Below, piece after piece: positions 1 through 9,348 of a stretch of 64,000 nt of DNA. A program made the translations under genes and the position numbers. Source of the stretch: Roseiarcus sp963787135 (GTDB taxonomy: Bacteria > Pseudomonadota > Alphaproteobacteria > Rhizobiales > Beijerinckiaceae); contig CAWBBW010000006.1 of NCBI GenBank assembly GCA_963787135.1, positions 1 through 64,000 on the forward strand, given 5' to 3'. Position 1 is the stretch's first letter. Each line of letters starts with the position of its first letter. The notes beneath the pieces were generated by a model, which saw only the letters and a list, made by a program, of their open reading frames with translations, was not told the DNA's origin and ran no database searches.

Positions 1-93
1 AGACTTCGGCCAAGGCAGATAAATTGCCACGCAACTACGATTGACCGGGGCTCCGTCGGGAGCGCGCGCTCAAACTTGCCCGCGCGATTTTTC

Positions 94-546
94 TCAATCG
101 GCCGCGAAGCGCAGGCGGGAAACCATCCAGAAGAAGAGCGCTGCGCCAACGAACACTCCGATCGAGCCAAGGATCGTGGGTACCGCCGGGCCGCCAGTGA
201 GCGTGAAAACGAGGCCGATCAGGGTAATCGGGGTCGCAATCACAAATATCCAAAACTGGAATGGCGCTAATGCCGACGAGTTGAGCGTCGGCCATTGTTT
301 ATAGGCCATCCCAAAGATCGAATGACAAGCAAACCCGATCAGATTGATATGTGCGTGAACCGGCGCAAACTGAAAATCCTCCTTTGCGCCCATGACAATG
401 CCAAGCAGCATACCGACGAGTAACCACAGCGCGCCGATCACGATGTAGTTCAAAGCAAAATTTCTCAAACCCAAGCTCCCAGCCGAATCAGCTCCATCTA
501 AAGCGGAGCGCACGTCGAGATTGCGTCTCGGCTTGTCTTTTGGCAA
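94..546 (-). CDS. small haem-copper oxidase subunit I-like membrane protein
   Basis: A 150-residue protein with four hydrophobic segments at about residues 31-53, 63-83, 95-117 and 120-145. The second holds HAHINLIGF, the type of His-containing helix seen in cbb3-type cytochrome oxidase subunit I and related short proteins. It is far shorter than a catalytic subunit I (about 470 residues or more), so it is probably a single-domain relative that may bind haem; I infer no oxidase activity. The first 28 residues are polar, and the true start could lie slightly downstream. It is separated from the ATPase gene behind it by about 65 bp, with no sign of an operon. Confidence 0.6.
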   Translation of the reverse strand: MPKDKPRRNLDVRSALDGADSAGSLGLRNFALNYIVIGALWLLVGMLLGIVMGAKEDFQFAPVHAHINLIGFACHSIFGMAYKQWPTLNSSALAPFQFWIFVIATPITLIGLVFTLTGGPAVPTILGSIGVFVGAALFFWMVSRLRFAAD

Positions 547-612
547 GCGCGGAAGTCTCTGTGTTCTTGCGCATTTGCCGAGATCGGCGCGCTCTAGCCC
601 AACCTATCCCTG

Positions 613-1830
613 TTACGGCGTTATGATTTTTTCCAGAGTGGCCTTGGGCACAATATTATCCTTGATGCTGCGCATCACAATGTAGGGGCGAAGGATTGGA
701 TTGGAGATGCGATATCGCGTTCCGTGCGTCTCCCCGACACGCTGAAGGATGCGGCCCCTCGCGGCCTCGCTGAGGTCCTTGAGATGGCGGGCAAAATTGG
801 ATATCTCAAATTTCCGGTCGGCGATCAGGCTCAACGGCTCTCTGACGGCCGCCGCGGTGAAGTATCGAAGATCGTCCACTTCCGCGAGCGCGCAGGCAAG
901 CAGCACCTCCTTGTACAGGTGGCCGGTTTGCCGGCCCTTGGTCGCTTCATGGTAGGACGCCTTGATCGACTGTTGCCACTGATCCAGCGACCGGTGCATT
1001 CCCTGCTCGACATTGTGGGGGCTGATAATTTTGCTCCCCGCCGCCAGAGCCGAGCGGCAGCTATGGAGCGCGAGGAGATGGGCGATATAAGGGACGCCCT
1101 GTGAAAATCTGACCAGCTCCTCACACGCGGCGCCGTCGATTTCCATTGTCAGTCGCGCGAGACCGTTCCTGATGATGTCCCGTATCTCGTCGTCGGACAT
1201 TCGGGGCATATAGATTTGGATCAGAGCTCTCTCGACCGATTGATGTTCTTTGATCAATCCCTCGACCGAATCGGCAACGCCGATGATCAATATCGTTGCC
1301 GGGACGGAATAATCGGATAAAGACTTTATCGTGTCGGCCATCAAAACTGTAGCGCCGGCATGCTGCACTCGGTCGAATTCATCAAAGATAACCACCAAAG
1401 GCGTCGATCGCGACAGTTCCTGCAGCGCTCGCCGCGCGTCGTCTGGCGTAATGTTATCGTCGTCCAGGGCCGTCACCGGCGCCAGCGGCTGGGTCGTCAA
1501 TCCGATCGGGTGTTTGCGCCTCGAGCTCTCGATTTCCTTGAACGCCTTGGTCCACAGCGACGAAAACGTGTCCGACGTGTCGCAATTGATTCGAGAGATC
1601 AGCGACGTCTGACGGCGGCCGAGAAAGGCCGACAGCATGTTGGATAACGAGGTCTTGCCGACTCCGCGCTCCCCGTAAAGGATCGCGTGGTATCCGCGCT
1701 GGGATACAGCATCGATGATGTTTTCGATCTGCTCCCGGCGACCGGCGAACAAGTCCTTTTCATTGATCGGAGCGCCCGGCGTAAACACCGATCCGGCCGT
1801 GAACGACAACGCCTGAAGTTCTGGCGTCAT
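613..1830 (-). CDS. AAA+/ORC-like ATPase, copy 1
   Basis: A 405-residue ATPase. Walker A is GERGVGKTS at residues 53-61, Walker B is VVIFDEFD at about 146-153, and a sensor-1-like stretch TILIIGVAD follows. The last 130 residues resemble the winged-helix part of Orc1/Cdc6-like and AAA_16 ATPases. It is cytoplasmic, with no membrane segment. The start (ATG, complement of 1828-1830) is conserved in the near-identical second copy. It is divergently transcribed from the TPR-sulfotransferase at 2033 across about 200 bp. Substrate and partner are unknown; the repeated divergent pairing suggests a link with the sulfotransferase, but that is inference. Confidence 0.75.
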   Translation of the reverse strand: MTPELQALSFTAGSVFTPGAPINEKDLFAGRREQIENIIDAVSQRGYHAILYGERGVGKTSLSNMLSAFLGRRQTSLISRINCDTSDTFSSLWTKAFKEIESSRRKHPIGLTTQPLAPVTALDDDNITPDDARRALQELSRSTPLVVIFDEFDRVQHAGATVLMADTIKSLSDYSVPATILIIGVADSVEGLIKEHQSVERALIQIYMPRMSDDEIRDIIRNGLARLTMEIDGAACEELVRFSQGVPYIAHLLALHSCRSALAAGSKIISPHNVEQGMHRSLDQWQQSIKASYHEATKGRQTGHLYKEVLLACALAEVDDLRYFTAAAVREPLSLIADRKFEISNFARHLKDLSEAARGRILQRVGETHGTRYRISNPILRPYIVMRSIKDNIVPKATLEKIITP

Positions 1831-3866
1831 TGGAGTTCTCGCTCCGAAAGAGGAATAGGAACAGAATTAAACAATGCAAGTATACAAGTCTGGCTGCTGA
1901 ACCGTCTACGGGACTCTGGCGAACGCGCCGATCATTCACCGCTTCCCGGGCCGCTCTGTTTGGCGATGACGCAATCCGGGTGTTACAAAAATGCTTCGCG
2001 CGGCGTGGCCGACGGTAGCAAACGGGAGATCGATGGCGAAGTCGCGGAAGGGGCATGGCGGCCGAAACGCGTTCGCCGGGTCGCGCCTTGGCGCCCCTGG
2101 ACGGACGGCGAAGTCGGCCGATTTCATCCCGCGCGCCGAGCCCGCCGCCGATCTCGAGACCTTTCTCGCGCAGGCGAATTCGAACGCCGTGCCGCCGGGC
2201 GCGCGTCGGTTTTCGCCCGGCGCGCCGTCCTCGCAAATACCGTTGGCGGCGGCGCGCGAGGCCCATCGTTGCGCGAGCGACGGCGCACGTCTCATCAACC
2301 AGGGACGCCCCGTTGAAGCGATCGCGTTGCTTCAGCGATCGATCCAACTCAATCCGGGCGTAGCGGGCTCGCACCACGACCTCGGCCTAGCCCTGTTGGC
2401 TGCCGGGCGGGTGCAACAAGCAGTCCAGCTCTTCACCAGCGCCCTTCGCATCGACCCCAACATCGCCACTGCGCACCGGTATCTTGCCTATATCTTCGAC
2501 AGCTTGGGCCAGCAGACGAGGGCGATCCCGCGCTATCGATCCGCCGTTACACTGAAACCGGATCTCTTCGATGCCCAATTGCGGCTTGGCGACCTCTATC
2601 TGGCGCGAGGGTTGCAGGTCGAGGCGGCAGCCGCCTTTCGCGCTGCGGCAGCGGCGACCGCGGGGACCGTCACGGCGCGGATTGCGGAGGCGCGCGCCCT
2701 GGAGGCCGAGGGCGCGTCTGACGATGCCCTCGCTGCGGCGCGCGCTATTGTCGAAGCGCATCCAGAGAACGCCGGCGCCCGCGCTTTTCTGGGCCAACTG
2801 CTCAGTCGGGCAGGTCTTTCTGAGGAGGCCGCGGCGCAATACGAGCGGGCTACCGAGCTTTCACCTGAGATGAGCGACGTATGGATGGGCGTTGCGACCA
2901 ACCGGAAGTTCACCGCGGAGGACGGTCCGTTGATGGCCCGGATGAACGCCGCTCTGGCGCGGGCCAGTCTGACACCACGCCATCGCCTCTTGCTCCACTT
3001 CGCGCTGGGGAAGGCCCTTGACGACATGGGAAACTACGAAGAGGCGATGCGAAACTTTGAAGCCGGTAACCGGTATCGCGCCCTTGGCGGCCGCCTAAAG
3101 CGCGAGATGATCAGCCAATACATCGACCGGTTGATCGAGGCGACGCCGCCGGGCTACCGCGATCGCCAGCCCGATTGGGGGGTCGAGGACCCGACGCCCG
3201 TCCTGATCGTGGGGTTGCCGCGTTCAGGAACCACCCTGACCGAACAGATCCTGTCGAGCCATCCCGAGATCGCGGCCGGAGGCGAACGGGAACCCTGGGG
3301 CGCGCGTTTCGCGGCTCGCGGCGACATCTGGGGGCCGACGTCCACTCCGGAGGCGACGCGGCGCCTCGCGGACGATTATCTGGCGGCGCTGCGACGGTTC
3401 GGGCCGGACGCGAAGCGTGTCACGGACAAGACACTCGGCAATTTCATGCTGCTCGGCGTCATCCACCGCGTCTTTCCCGAAGCAACCCTCATCCACTGCC
3501 GGCGCCATCCAATCGATACCGCTCTGTCCATCTTCACCACCAATTTCGAGATGAACTATGACTTCGCCTCGGATCGGAGCGACCTGGTGTTCTTCACCCG
3601 GCAGTACCAGCGGCTGATGGCCCATTGGCGAGAAGTGTTGCCCCCCGACCGGTTCGTCGAGGTCGAGTACGAGGCGCTGGTGGCCGATCTGGAGCCGCAA
3701 GCCAGACGGCTCATCGCTGCCTGCGGCGTCGAGTGGAACGACGCCTCTCTGGAGCCGCACCGCAACACACGAGAGATCACGACCGCAAGCATTTGGCAGG
3801 CGCGTCAGCCGATCTATCGCACGTCCGTCGAGCGGTGGCGGCGCTACGAGCCGTGGCTCGGGGAAC
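615..3866. repeat. tandem duplication, unit 1 (ATPase + sulfotransferase)
   Basis: First unit of an approximately 3.25 kb direct duplication. It holds the minus-strand ATPase, the divergent promoter region and the plus-strand TPR-sulfotransferase up to its last codons. Homology with unit 2 starts at the shared sequence acggcgttatgat (615 here, 3867 in unit 2). The first 220 bp or so of the two units are identical, and substitutions increase into the sulfotransferase gene. Confidence 0.85.
1831..2032. promoter_or_regulatory. divergent promoter region, duplicated at 5083-5283
   Basis: Noncoding spacer between the divergent ATPase and sulfotransferase genes. It is about 90% identical to 5083-5283. 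Both copies carry a short direct repeat, (g/a)caagtatacaagt, about 40 bp from the ATPase start, and a gtgttacaa(a/g)aatgctt block just ahead of the sulfotransferase. The latter block also precedes the third sulfotransferase at about 7349. Conservation suggests shared control elements; no exact promoter boxes can be assigned with confidence. Confidence 0.5.
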
Positions 3867-3937
3867 ACGGCGTTATGATTTTTTCCAGAGTGGCCTTGGG
3901 CACAATATTATCCTTGATGCTGCGCATCACAATGTAG
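2033..3937 (+). CDS. TPR-repeat sulfotransferase, paralogue 1 (recombined C-terminus)
   Basis: A 634-residue protein. An N-terminal low-complexity segment is followed by about six TPR-like repeats (residues 80-330) and a C-terminal sulfotransferase domain (Sulfotransfer_3 type). The 5'-phosphosulfate loop is GLPRSGTTLTEQILSSHPEI at about residue 394, and the 3'-phosphate motif is CRRHPIDTALSIF at about 488. Both bind PAPS, so transfer of sulfate to a protein or glycan acceptor is expected; the acceptor is unknown. The start MAKSR is chosen because it is conserved in all three paralogues and follows a GGGAG ribosome site. The last 20 or so residues are not native: the gene runs through the duplication junction and reads antisense into the next ATPase copy. 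Confidence 0.8.
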   Translation: MAKSRKGHGGRNAFAGSRLGAPGRTAKSADFIPRAEPAADLETFLAQANSNAVPPGARRFSPGAPSSQIPLAAAREAHRCASDGARLINQGRPVEAIALLQRSIQLNPGVAGSHHDLGLALLAAGRVQQAVQLFTSALRIDPNIATAHRYLAYIFDSLGQQTRAIPRYRSAVTLKPDLFDAQLRLGDLYLARGLQVEAAAAFRAAAAATAGTVTARIAEARALEAEGASDDALAAARAIVEAHPENAGARAFLGQLLSRAGLSEEAAAQYERATELSPEMSDVWMGVATNRKFTAEDGPLMARMNAALARASLTPRHRLLLHFALGKALDDMGNYEEAMRNFEAGNRYRALGGRLKREMISQYIDRLIEATPPGYRDRQPDWGVEDPTPVLIVGLPRSGTTLTEQILSSHPEIAAGGEREPWGARFAARGDIWGPTSTPEATRRLADDYLAALRRFGPDAKRVTDKTLGNFMLLGVIHRVFPEATLIHCRRHPIDTALSIFTTNFEMNYDFASDRSDLVFFTRQYQRLMAHWREVLPPDRFVEVEYEALVADLEPQARRLIAACGVEWNDASLEPHRNTREITTASIWQARQPIYRTSVERWRRYEPWLGEHGVMIFSRVALGTILSLMLRITM

Positions 3938-5082
3938 GGGCGAAGGATTGGATTGGAGATGCGATATCGCGTTCCGTGCGTCTCCCCGACACGCTGAAGG
4001 ATGCGGCCCCTCGCGGCCTCGCTGAGGTCCTTGAGATGGCGGGCAAAATTGGATATCTCAAATTTCCGGTCGGCGATCAGGCTTAACGGCTCTCTGACTG
4101 CCGCCGCGGTGAAATATCGAAGATCGTCCACTTCCGCGAGCGCGCAGGCAAGCAGCACCTCCTTGTACAGGTGGCCGGTTTGCCGGCCCTTGGTCGCTTC
4201 ATGGTAGGACGCCTTGATCGACTGTTGCCACTGATCCAGCGACCGGTGCATTCCCTGCTCGACATTGTGGGGGCTGATAATTTTGCTCCCCGCCGCCAGA
4301 GCCGAGCGGCAGCTATGGAGCGCGAGGAGATGGGCGATATAAGGGACGCCCTGTGAAAATCTGACCAGCTCCTCACACGCGGCCTCGTCGATTTCCATTG
4401 TCAGTCGCGCGAGGCCGTTCCTGATGATGTCCCGTATCTCGTCATCGGACATTCGGGGCATATAGATTTGGATCAGAGCTCTCTCGACCGACTGATGTTC
4501 TTTGATCAACCCCTCGACCGAATCGGCCACGCCTATGATCAGTATCGTCGCCGGGACGGAATAGTCGGATAGAGACTTGATCGTATCCGCCATCAAAACT
4601 GTGGCGCCGGCATGCTGCACGCGATCGAATTCATCAAAGATAACCACCAACGGCGTCGATCGCGACAAGTCCTGCAGCGCTCGCCGGGCGCCGTCCGGCG
4701 TAATGTTATCGTCGTCCAGGGCCGTTACCGGCGCCAGCGGCTGGGTTGTCAGTCCGATCGGGTGTTTGCGCCTCGAGCTCTCGATTTCCTTGAACGCCTT
4801 GGTCCATAGCGACGAAAACGTGTCCGATGTGTCGCAATTGATGCGAGAGATGAGGGACGTCTGGCGGCGGCCGAGAAAGGCCGACAGCATGTTGGACAGC
4901 GAGGTCTTGCCGACTCCCCGCTCCCCATAGAGGATCGCGTGGTATCCGCGCTGGGATACAGCGTCGATAATGTTTTCGATCTGCTCTCTACGCCCGGCAA
5001 ACAAGTCCTTTTCATTGATCGGAGCGCCGGGCGTGAACACCGATCCGGCGGCGAACGATAACGCCTGAAGTTCTGGCGTCAT
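3844..5082 (-). CDS. AAA+/ORC-like ATPase, copy 2
   Basis: Near-identical to the ATPase at 613-1830, with only a few residue changes (for example DDARRALQEL versus DGARRALQDL). Walker A and B motifs are intact. The open frame continues upstream to 5637, but the start used here (ATG, complement of 5080-5082) matches copy 1. At the C-terminus the native stop is lost, and seven extra residues are read from the antisense strand of the upstream sulfotransferase end, as expected at a duplication junction. The product is probably functional because the change lies beyond the conserved domain. Confidence 0.75.
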   Translation of the reverse strand: MTPELQALSFAAGSVFTPGAPINEKDLFAGRREQIENIIDAVSQRGYHAILYGERGVGKTSLSNMLSAFLGRRQTSLISRINCDTSDTFSSLWTKAFKEIESSRRKHPIGLTTQPLAPVTALDDDNITPDGARRALQDLSRSTPLVVIFDEFDRVQHAGATVLMADTIKSLSDYSVPATILIIGVADSVEGLIKEHQSVERALIQIYMPRMSDDEIRDIIRNGLARLTMEIDEAACEELVRFSQGVPYIAHLLALHSCRSALAAGSKIISPHNVEQGMHRSLDQWQQSIKASYHEATKGRQTGHLYKEVLLACALAEVDDLRYFTAAAVREPLSLIADRKFEISNFARHLKDLSEAARGRILQRVGETHGTRYRISNPILRPYIVMRSIKDNIVPKATLEKIITPCSPSHGS

Positions 5083-7124
5083 AGGAGTTCTCGCTCCGAA
5101 AGAGGAATAGGAACAGAATAAACAATACAAGTATACAAGTCTGGCTGCTGAACCGTCTACGGGACTCTGGCGAACGCGGCGATGATTTACCGCTTCCCGG
5201 GTCGCTCTGTTTGGCGATGACCCAATCCAGGTGTTACAAGAATGCTTTGGCGCGGCGGGGCCGAGAGGAGCAAACAGGAATCGATGGCGAAGTCGCGTAA
5301 CGGGCGGGGCGGCCGACTCCCATTTGCCGCCGGGTCGCCGCACTTCGGCGCTCCCGGACGGACGACGAACCCTGCCGATCTCATCCCGCGCGCCGAGCGC
5401 GCCGCCGATCTCGAGAACTTTCTCGCGAAGGCGAAGTCGAAAGCCGGACCGCCCGGCGTCCGTGAGTTTTCGCCCGGCGCGACGCCGTACTCGCAAGTAC
5501 CGTTGGCGGCGGCGCGCGAGGCCCATCGTTGCGCGAGCGAGGGCGCACGCCTCATCAACCAGGGACGCCCCGCTGAAGCGATCGCCTTGCTTCAACGATC
5601 GGTCCAACTCAATCCGGGCGTGGCGGGCTCGCACCACGACCTCGGCCTAGCCCTGTTGGCTGCCGGGCGGGTGCAACTAGCAGTCCAGCCCTTCACCTTC
5701 GCTCTTCGCATCGACCCGAACATCGCCACCGCGCACCGGTATCTTGCCTATATCTTCGACAGCCTGGGGCGGCAGGATACGGCGATGCCGCACTATAAGT
5801 CGGCGGTGGCGATGAACCCGGATCTGGTCGACGCTCAATTGCGGCTTGGCGACCTTTATCTGGCGCGGGGTTTGCCGGCCGAGGCGGCAGCAGCCTTTCG
5901 CGCCGCAGCGGCGGCGACCACGGGGACAATCAAGGCCCTGATTGCCGAGGCGCGCGCCACGGAGGCTCTCGCCGCGGCGGACGAGGCTCTCGCCGCGGCG
6001 AGCGCTATCGTCGAGGCGCATCCGGAGAACGCCGAAGCCCGCGCTTTTCTAGGCAAACTGCTCAGTCGGGCCGGACTTTCTGCGGAAGCCGCAGCGCACT
6101 ACCAACGCGCTGCCGAGCTTTCACCGGAGATGAACGATGCGTGGATGGGCGTTACGACGAACCGGAAGTTCACCGCCGAGGACGGCCCGTTGATCGCACG
6201 GATGAACGCCGCTCTCGCGCGATCCGATCTGACGCCGCGCCATCGCCTGTTGGTCCACTTCGCGCTGGGGAAGGCCCACGACGACATCGGGAACTACGAA
6301 GAGGCGATGCGAAATTTCGAAGCCGGCAACCGCTATCGCGCCCTTGGCGGCCGCCTGAGGCGCGAGATGCTCAGCAAATACATCGATCGGCTGATCGAGG
6401 CGACACCGCCGGGCTACCGCGAACGCCAGCCTGATTGGGGGGCCGACGACGCCACGCCGATTCTGATCGTGGGGCTGCCGCGTTCGGGATCCACCCTCAC
6501 CGAACAGATCCTGTCGAGCCATCCCGAGATCGCAGCGGGAGGCGAGTTGGAGTTCTGGGGCATGCGTTGCGCGGCCCACGAGGACATCTGGGGGCTCACG
6601 TCCACTCCGGAGGCGACTTGCCGTCTCGCCGACGATTACCTCGCGACGCTGCGTGCGTTCGGGCCAAATGCCGGGCGTGTGACGGACAAGGCGCTCGGTA
6701 ATTTCATGCTGCTCAGCGTCATCCACCGCGTCTTCCCCAACGCAACCCTCATCCACTGCCGGCGCAACCCGATCGATACCGCATTATCCATCTTCACCAC
6801 CAATTTCGAGATGCACTATGACTTCGCCTCGGACCGGAGCGACATCGTCTTCTTCACACAGTTGTACCAGCGGCTGATGGCCCATTGGCGCGAGGTCCTC
6901 CCGCCGGATCGCTTCGTCGAAGTGGACTACGAGGCGCTGGTCGCCGATCTGGAGCCGCAAGCAAGGCGGCTCATCGCTGCCTGCGGCGTCGAATGGAACG
7001 ACGCCTGTCTGGAGCCGCACCGCAACACTCGAAAGATCGCGACAGCAAGCATTTGGCAGGCGCGTCAACCGATCTACCGCACGTCAGTCGAACGATGGCG
7101 GCGCTACGAGCCGTGGCTCGGGGA
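3867..7124. repeat. tandem duplication, unit 2
   Basis: Second unit of the duplication. Its left edge fuses the sulfotransferase 1 sequence ...ctcgggga to the ATPase 3' end. Its right edge is where paralogue 2 keeps the native ending (about 7124). The ATPase part is nearly identical to unit 1 while the sulfotransferase part is clearly diverged. Confidence 0.85.
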
Positions 7125-7152
7125 GCTGCGAGAGCTGGCGCCGGAGGCCTGA
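5284..7152 (+). CDS. TPR-repeat sulfotransferase, paralogue 2
   Basis: A 622-residue paralogue with the same architecture: disordered N-terminus, TPR-like repeats, then a PAPS-dependent sulfotransferase domain with GLPRSGSTLTEQILSSHPEI and CRRNPIDTALSIF. It ends in the native-looking tail WLGELRELAPEA. The MAKSR start is preceded by an AGGA site. It differs from paralogue 1 throughout the TPR region, including small indels, while its companion ATPase hardly differs. A hairpin follows the stop codon. Confidence 0.8.
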   Translation: MAKSRNGRGGRLPFAAGSPHFGAPGRTTNPADLIPRAERAADLENFLAKAKSKAGPPGVREFSPGATPYSQVPLAAAREAHRCASEGARLINQGRPAEAIALLQRSVQLNPGVAGSHHDLGLALLAAGRVQLAVQPFTFALRIDPNIATAHRYLAYIFDSLGRQDTAMPHYKSAVAMNPDLVDAQLRLGDLYLARGLPAEAAAAFRAAAAATTGTIKALIAEARATEALAAADEALAAASAIVEAHPENAEARAFLGKLLSRAGLSAEAAAHYQRAAELSPEMNDAWMGVTTNRKFTAEDGPLIARMNAALARSDLTPRHRLLVHFALGKAHDDIGNYEEAMRNFEAGNRYRALGGRLRREMLSKYIDRLIEATPPGYRERQPDWGADDATPILIVGLPRSGSTLTEQILSSHPEIAAGGELEFWGMRCAAHEDIWGLTSTPEATCRLADDYLATLRAFGPNAGRVTDKALGNFMLLSVIHRVFPNATLIHCRRNPIDTALSIFTTNFEMHYDFASDRSDIVFFTQLYQRLMAHWREVLPPDRFVEVDYEALVADLEPQARRLIAACGVEWNDACLEPHRNTRKIATASIWQARQPIYRTSVERWRRYEPWLGELRELAPEA

Positions 7153-7156
7153 GGGC

Positions 7157-7175
7157 GCACGCAGGTCCTGCGTGC
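7157..7175 (+). terminator. hairpin after sulfotransferase 2
   Basis: Inverted repeat gcacgcag/ctgcgtgc with a 3-base loop, 5 bp after the stop codon. There is no T-run, so it may only stabilise the 3' end rather than terminate transcription. Confidence 0.4.
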
Positions 7176-7402
7176 CCCTGCTTCTCCGGCTGTCAAGAGC
7201 GCGTCACGCCGCAAACCTCGTGGGGATTCCGGCCGTAGGCGTCCGGGGCGTTATTTGCCACGCTGCCTACGCTCGCGCGGCCAGCAGCCGTTCGGTCCGC
7301 CGCGCGGCTGGACGGGCGCTGTTAGGTTTGGCGAAGACACGGCCCGGTGTTACAAAAATCATGCTTCGGCGCGGCGGGCCGACAGGAGCAAAGAGGAGAT
7401 CG

Positions 7403-9322
7403 ATGGCGAAGTCGCGGAAGGGGCGGGGCGGCCAACTCCCATTTGCCGCCGGGTCGCCGCGCTTCGGCGCTCCCGGACGGACGACGAACCCGGCCGATCT
7501 CATCCCGCGCGCCAAGCCGGCCGACGATCTCGAGACCTTTCTCGCGAAGGCGAATTCGAAAGCCGGGCCACCCGGCGTCCCGGGATTTTCGCCAGGCTCG
7601 CCGACGTCTAGGCAGATCTGGTCGGCGAAAGCGCTCGAGGCCAATCGCTACGCCTGCGAAGGCGCGCGTCTCATCAACGAAGGACGCCCTGCCGAGGCGA
7701 TCCCCTTGCTCACCCGCGCGATCCAAGTCGATCCTGGAGTGGCGGCATCATACCATGACCTGGGCGTGGCGCTGATGAGCGCGGCTCGACTCGAGCAGGC
7801 GGCCGAGGCGTTCGCCGCCGCTGTCCGTCTTGACCCCGGCATGGCGACGGCGCACCACTTTCTCGGCTGTATTTTCGACAACCAGAGCCTCGAGGCGAAG
7901 GCGATTGCAGCCTACCGGGCCGCGATCGCGCTGAAGCCGGATCTCGCCGCGGCTCAACTGCGGCTCGGCGAACTCTATCTAATGCGCGGCCTTCGCGGTG
8001 AGTCGGTGGCGGCCTTCCGCGCCGCGGCTGCGGCCGCCAAGGGGTCAGCCTGGGGACGGGTCGCCGAGGCGCGCGCCCTGGACGCTTCGGGTGCGTCAAA
8101 CGAGGCTCTCGCCGCAATGCGCGCCGCGGTCGAGGCGGATCCGGACGGCGTGGAAGCCCGCGTGTTCCTGGGCAAGCTTCTCGCAGAGGCCGGTCTTACA
8201 GCGGAGGCGGCAGCGCAATACGAGTGCGCTGCCGAACGTCTCCCCGAGATGGGCGCGGCCTGGACCGGCATTGCGCTCATCAAGAAGTTCACCGCCGACG
8301 ACGACCCGCTGATTGAACGGATGAACGCCGTCCTGGCGCGACCGCACCTGGCGCCTCGCGATCGCCAGGCAATCCACTTCGCGCTCGGGAAGGCGCATGA
8401 CGACACGGGCGAATATGAAGCGGCGATGCGAAACTTCGAGGCCGGTAACCACCTTCGCGCCCGAGGCGGTCATTTCGACCGCGACGCGCTTGTCAGACGC
8501 GTCGACCAGCTGATCGAGGCGACGCCGCCCGGCTACCGCGATCGCCAGGCCGATCCGGGAGTTGAGGACGCGACGCCCGTGCTGATCGTTGGAATGCCCC
8601 GCTCAGGATCCACCCTGACCGAGCAGATCCTGTCGAGCCATCCCGAGGTGTCGGCAGGAGGCGAACTTGAGTTCTGGCGCGTGCGCGATACGCCGCGCCA
8701 GGACGCCTTGAACCTTGCCGCCACCGCGGAGGGCGCGCGCCGTCTCGCCGAAGACTATCTGGCGACGTTGCGAGCGCTGGGGCCGGGCGCGAAGCGGATC
8801 ACCGACAAGGCGCTCAACAACTTCATGCTGCTCGGGGTCCTCCACCGCGTCTTCCCCAACGCGACCCTCATCCACTGCCGGCGCCATCCGATCGACACAG
8901 CTCTATCGATCTTTACCACGAACTTCGAGACGAACCTTGGCTATGGTTCGGACCGGAGCGACCTGGTCTTCTACATCCGGCAGTACCAGCGGCTAATGGC
9001 CCATTGGCGCGAGGTCCTCCCGCCGAATTGGTTCCTCGAGGTGGACTATGAGGCGCTGGTCGCCGACCCGGAGCCGCACGCGAGGCGACTCATCGCCGTC
9101 TGTGGCCTCGAGTGGAACGACGCGTGCCTGGCGCCGCACCGCAACACCCGGAAGATCACGACCGCAAGCATTTGGCAGGCGCGCCAGCCGATGTACCGCA
9201 CGTCCGTGGAACGGTGGCGGCGTTATGAGCCGTGGCTCGGGGAGTTGCGCGGGCTTGCGTCGGAGGCCTATGCGCTGCACTCGCTCCTTTCCCGCCACGA
9301 CAGGGACATGACGAAAAGTTGA
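7403..9322 (+). CDS. TPR-repeat sulfotransferase, paralogue 3
   Basis: A 639-residue third paralogue, more distant than the first two but with the same N-terminal motif (MAKSRKGRGG), TPR-like repeats and sulfotransferase domain (GMPRSGSTLTEQILSSHPEV, CRRHPIDTALSIF). The start is ATG 7403 after a strong AGGAG (7394-7398). The open frame reaches back to 7172, but that part is not shared by the paralogues. It has no ATPase partner; only the leader just before the start resembles the other copies. The C-terminal tail is 17 residues longer than in paralogue 2. Confidence 0.8.
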   Translation: MAKSRKGRGGQLPFAAGSPRFGAPGRTTNPADLIPRAKPADDLETFLAKANSKAGPPGVPGFSPGSPTSRQIWSAKALEANRYACEGARLINEGRPAEAIPLLTRAIQVDPGVAASYHDLGVALMSAARLEQAAEAFAAAVRLDPGMATAHHFLGCIFDNQSLEAKAIAAYRAAIALKPDLAAAQLRLGELYLMRGLRGESVAAFRAAAAAAKGSAWGRVAEARALDASGASNEALAAMRAAVEADPDGVEARVFLGKLLAEAGLTAEAAAQYECAAERLPEMGAAWTGIALIKKFTADDDPLIERMNAVLARPHLAPRDRQAIHFALGKAHDDTGEYEAAMRNFEAGNHLRARGGHFDRDALVRRVDQLIEATPPGYRDRQADPGVEDATPVLIVGMPRSGSTLTEQILSSHPEVSAGGELEFWRVRDTPRQDALNLAATAEGARRLAEDYLATLRALGPGAKRITDKALNNFMLLGVLHRVFPNATLIHCRRHPIDTALSIFTTNFETNLGYGSDRSDLVFYIRQYQRLMAHWREVLPPNWFLEVDYEALVADPEPHARRLIAVCGLEWNDACLAPHRNTRKITTASIWQARQPMYRTSVERWRRYEPWLGELRGLASEAYALHSLLSRHDRDMTKS

Positions 9323-9348
9323 CGGTCGTCCCGCCCTTGTTCATTTGC

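Noticed and set aside
5083..5637. N-terminal extension of ATPase copy 2 by 185 residues
   Set aside because: The extension is antisense to the start of sulfotransferase 2, and copy 1 starts at the equivalent internal methionine.
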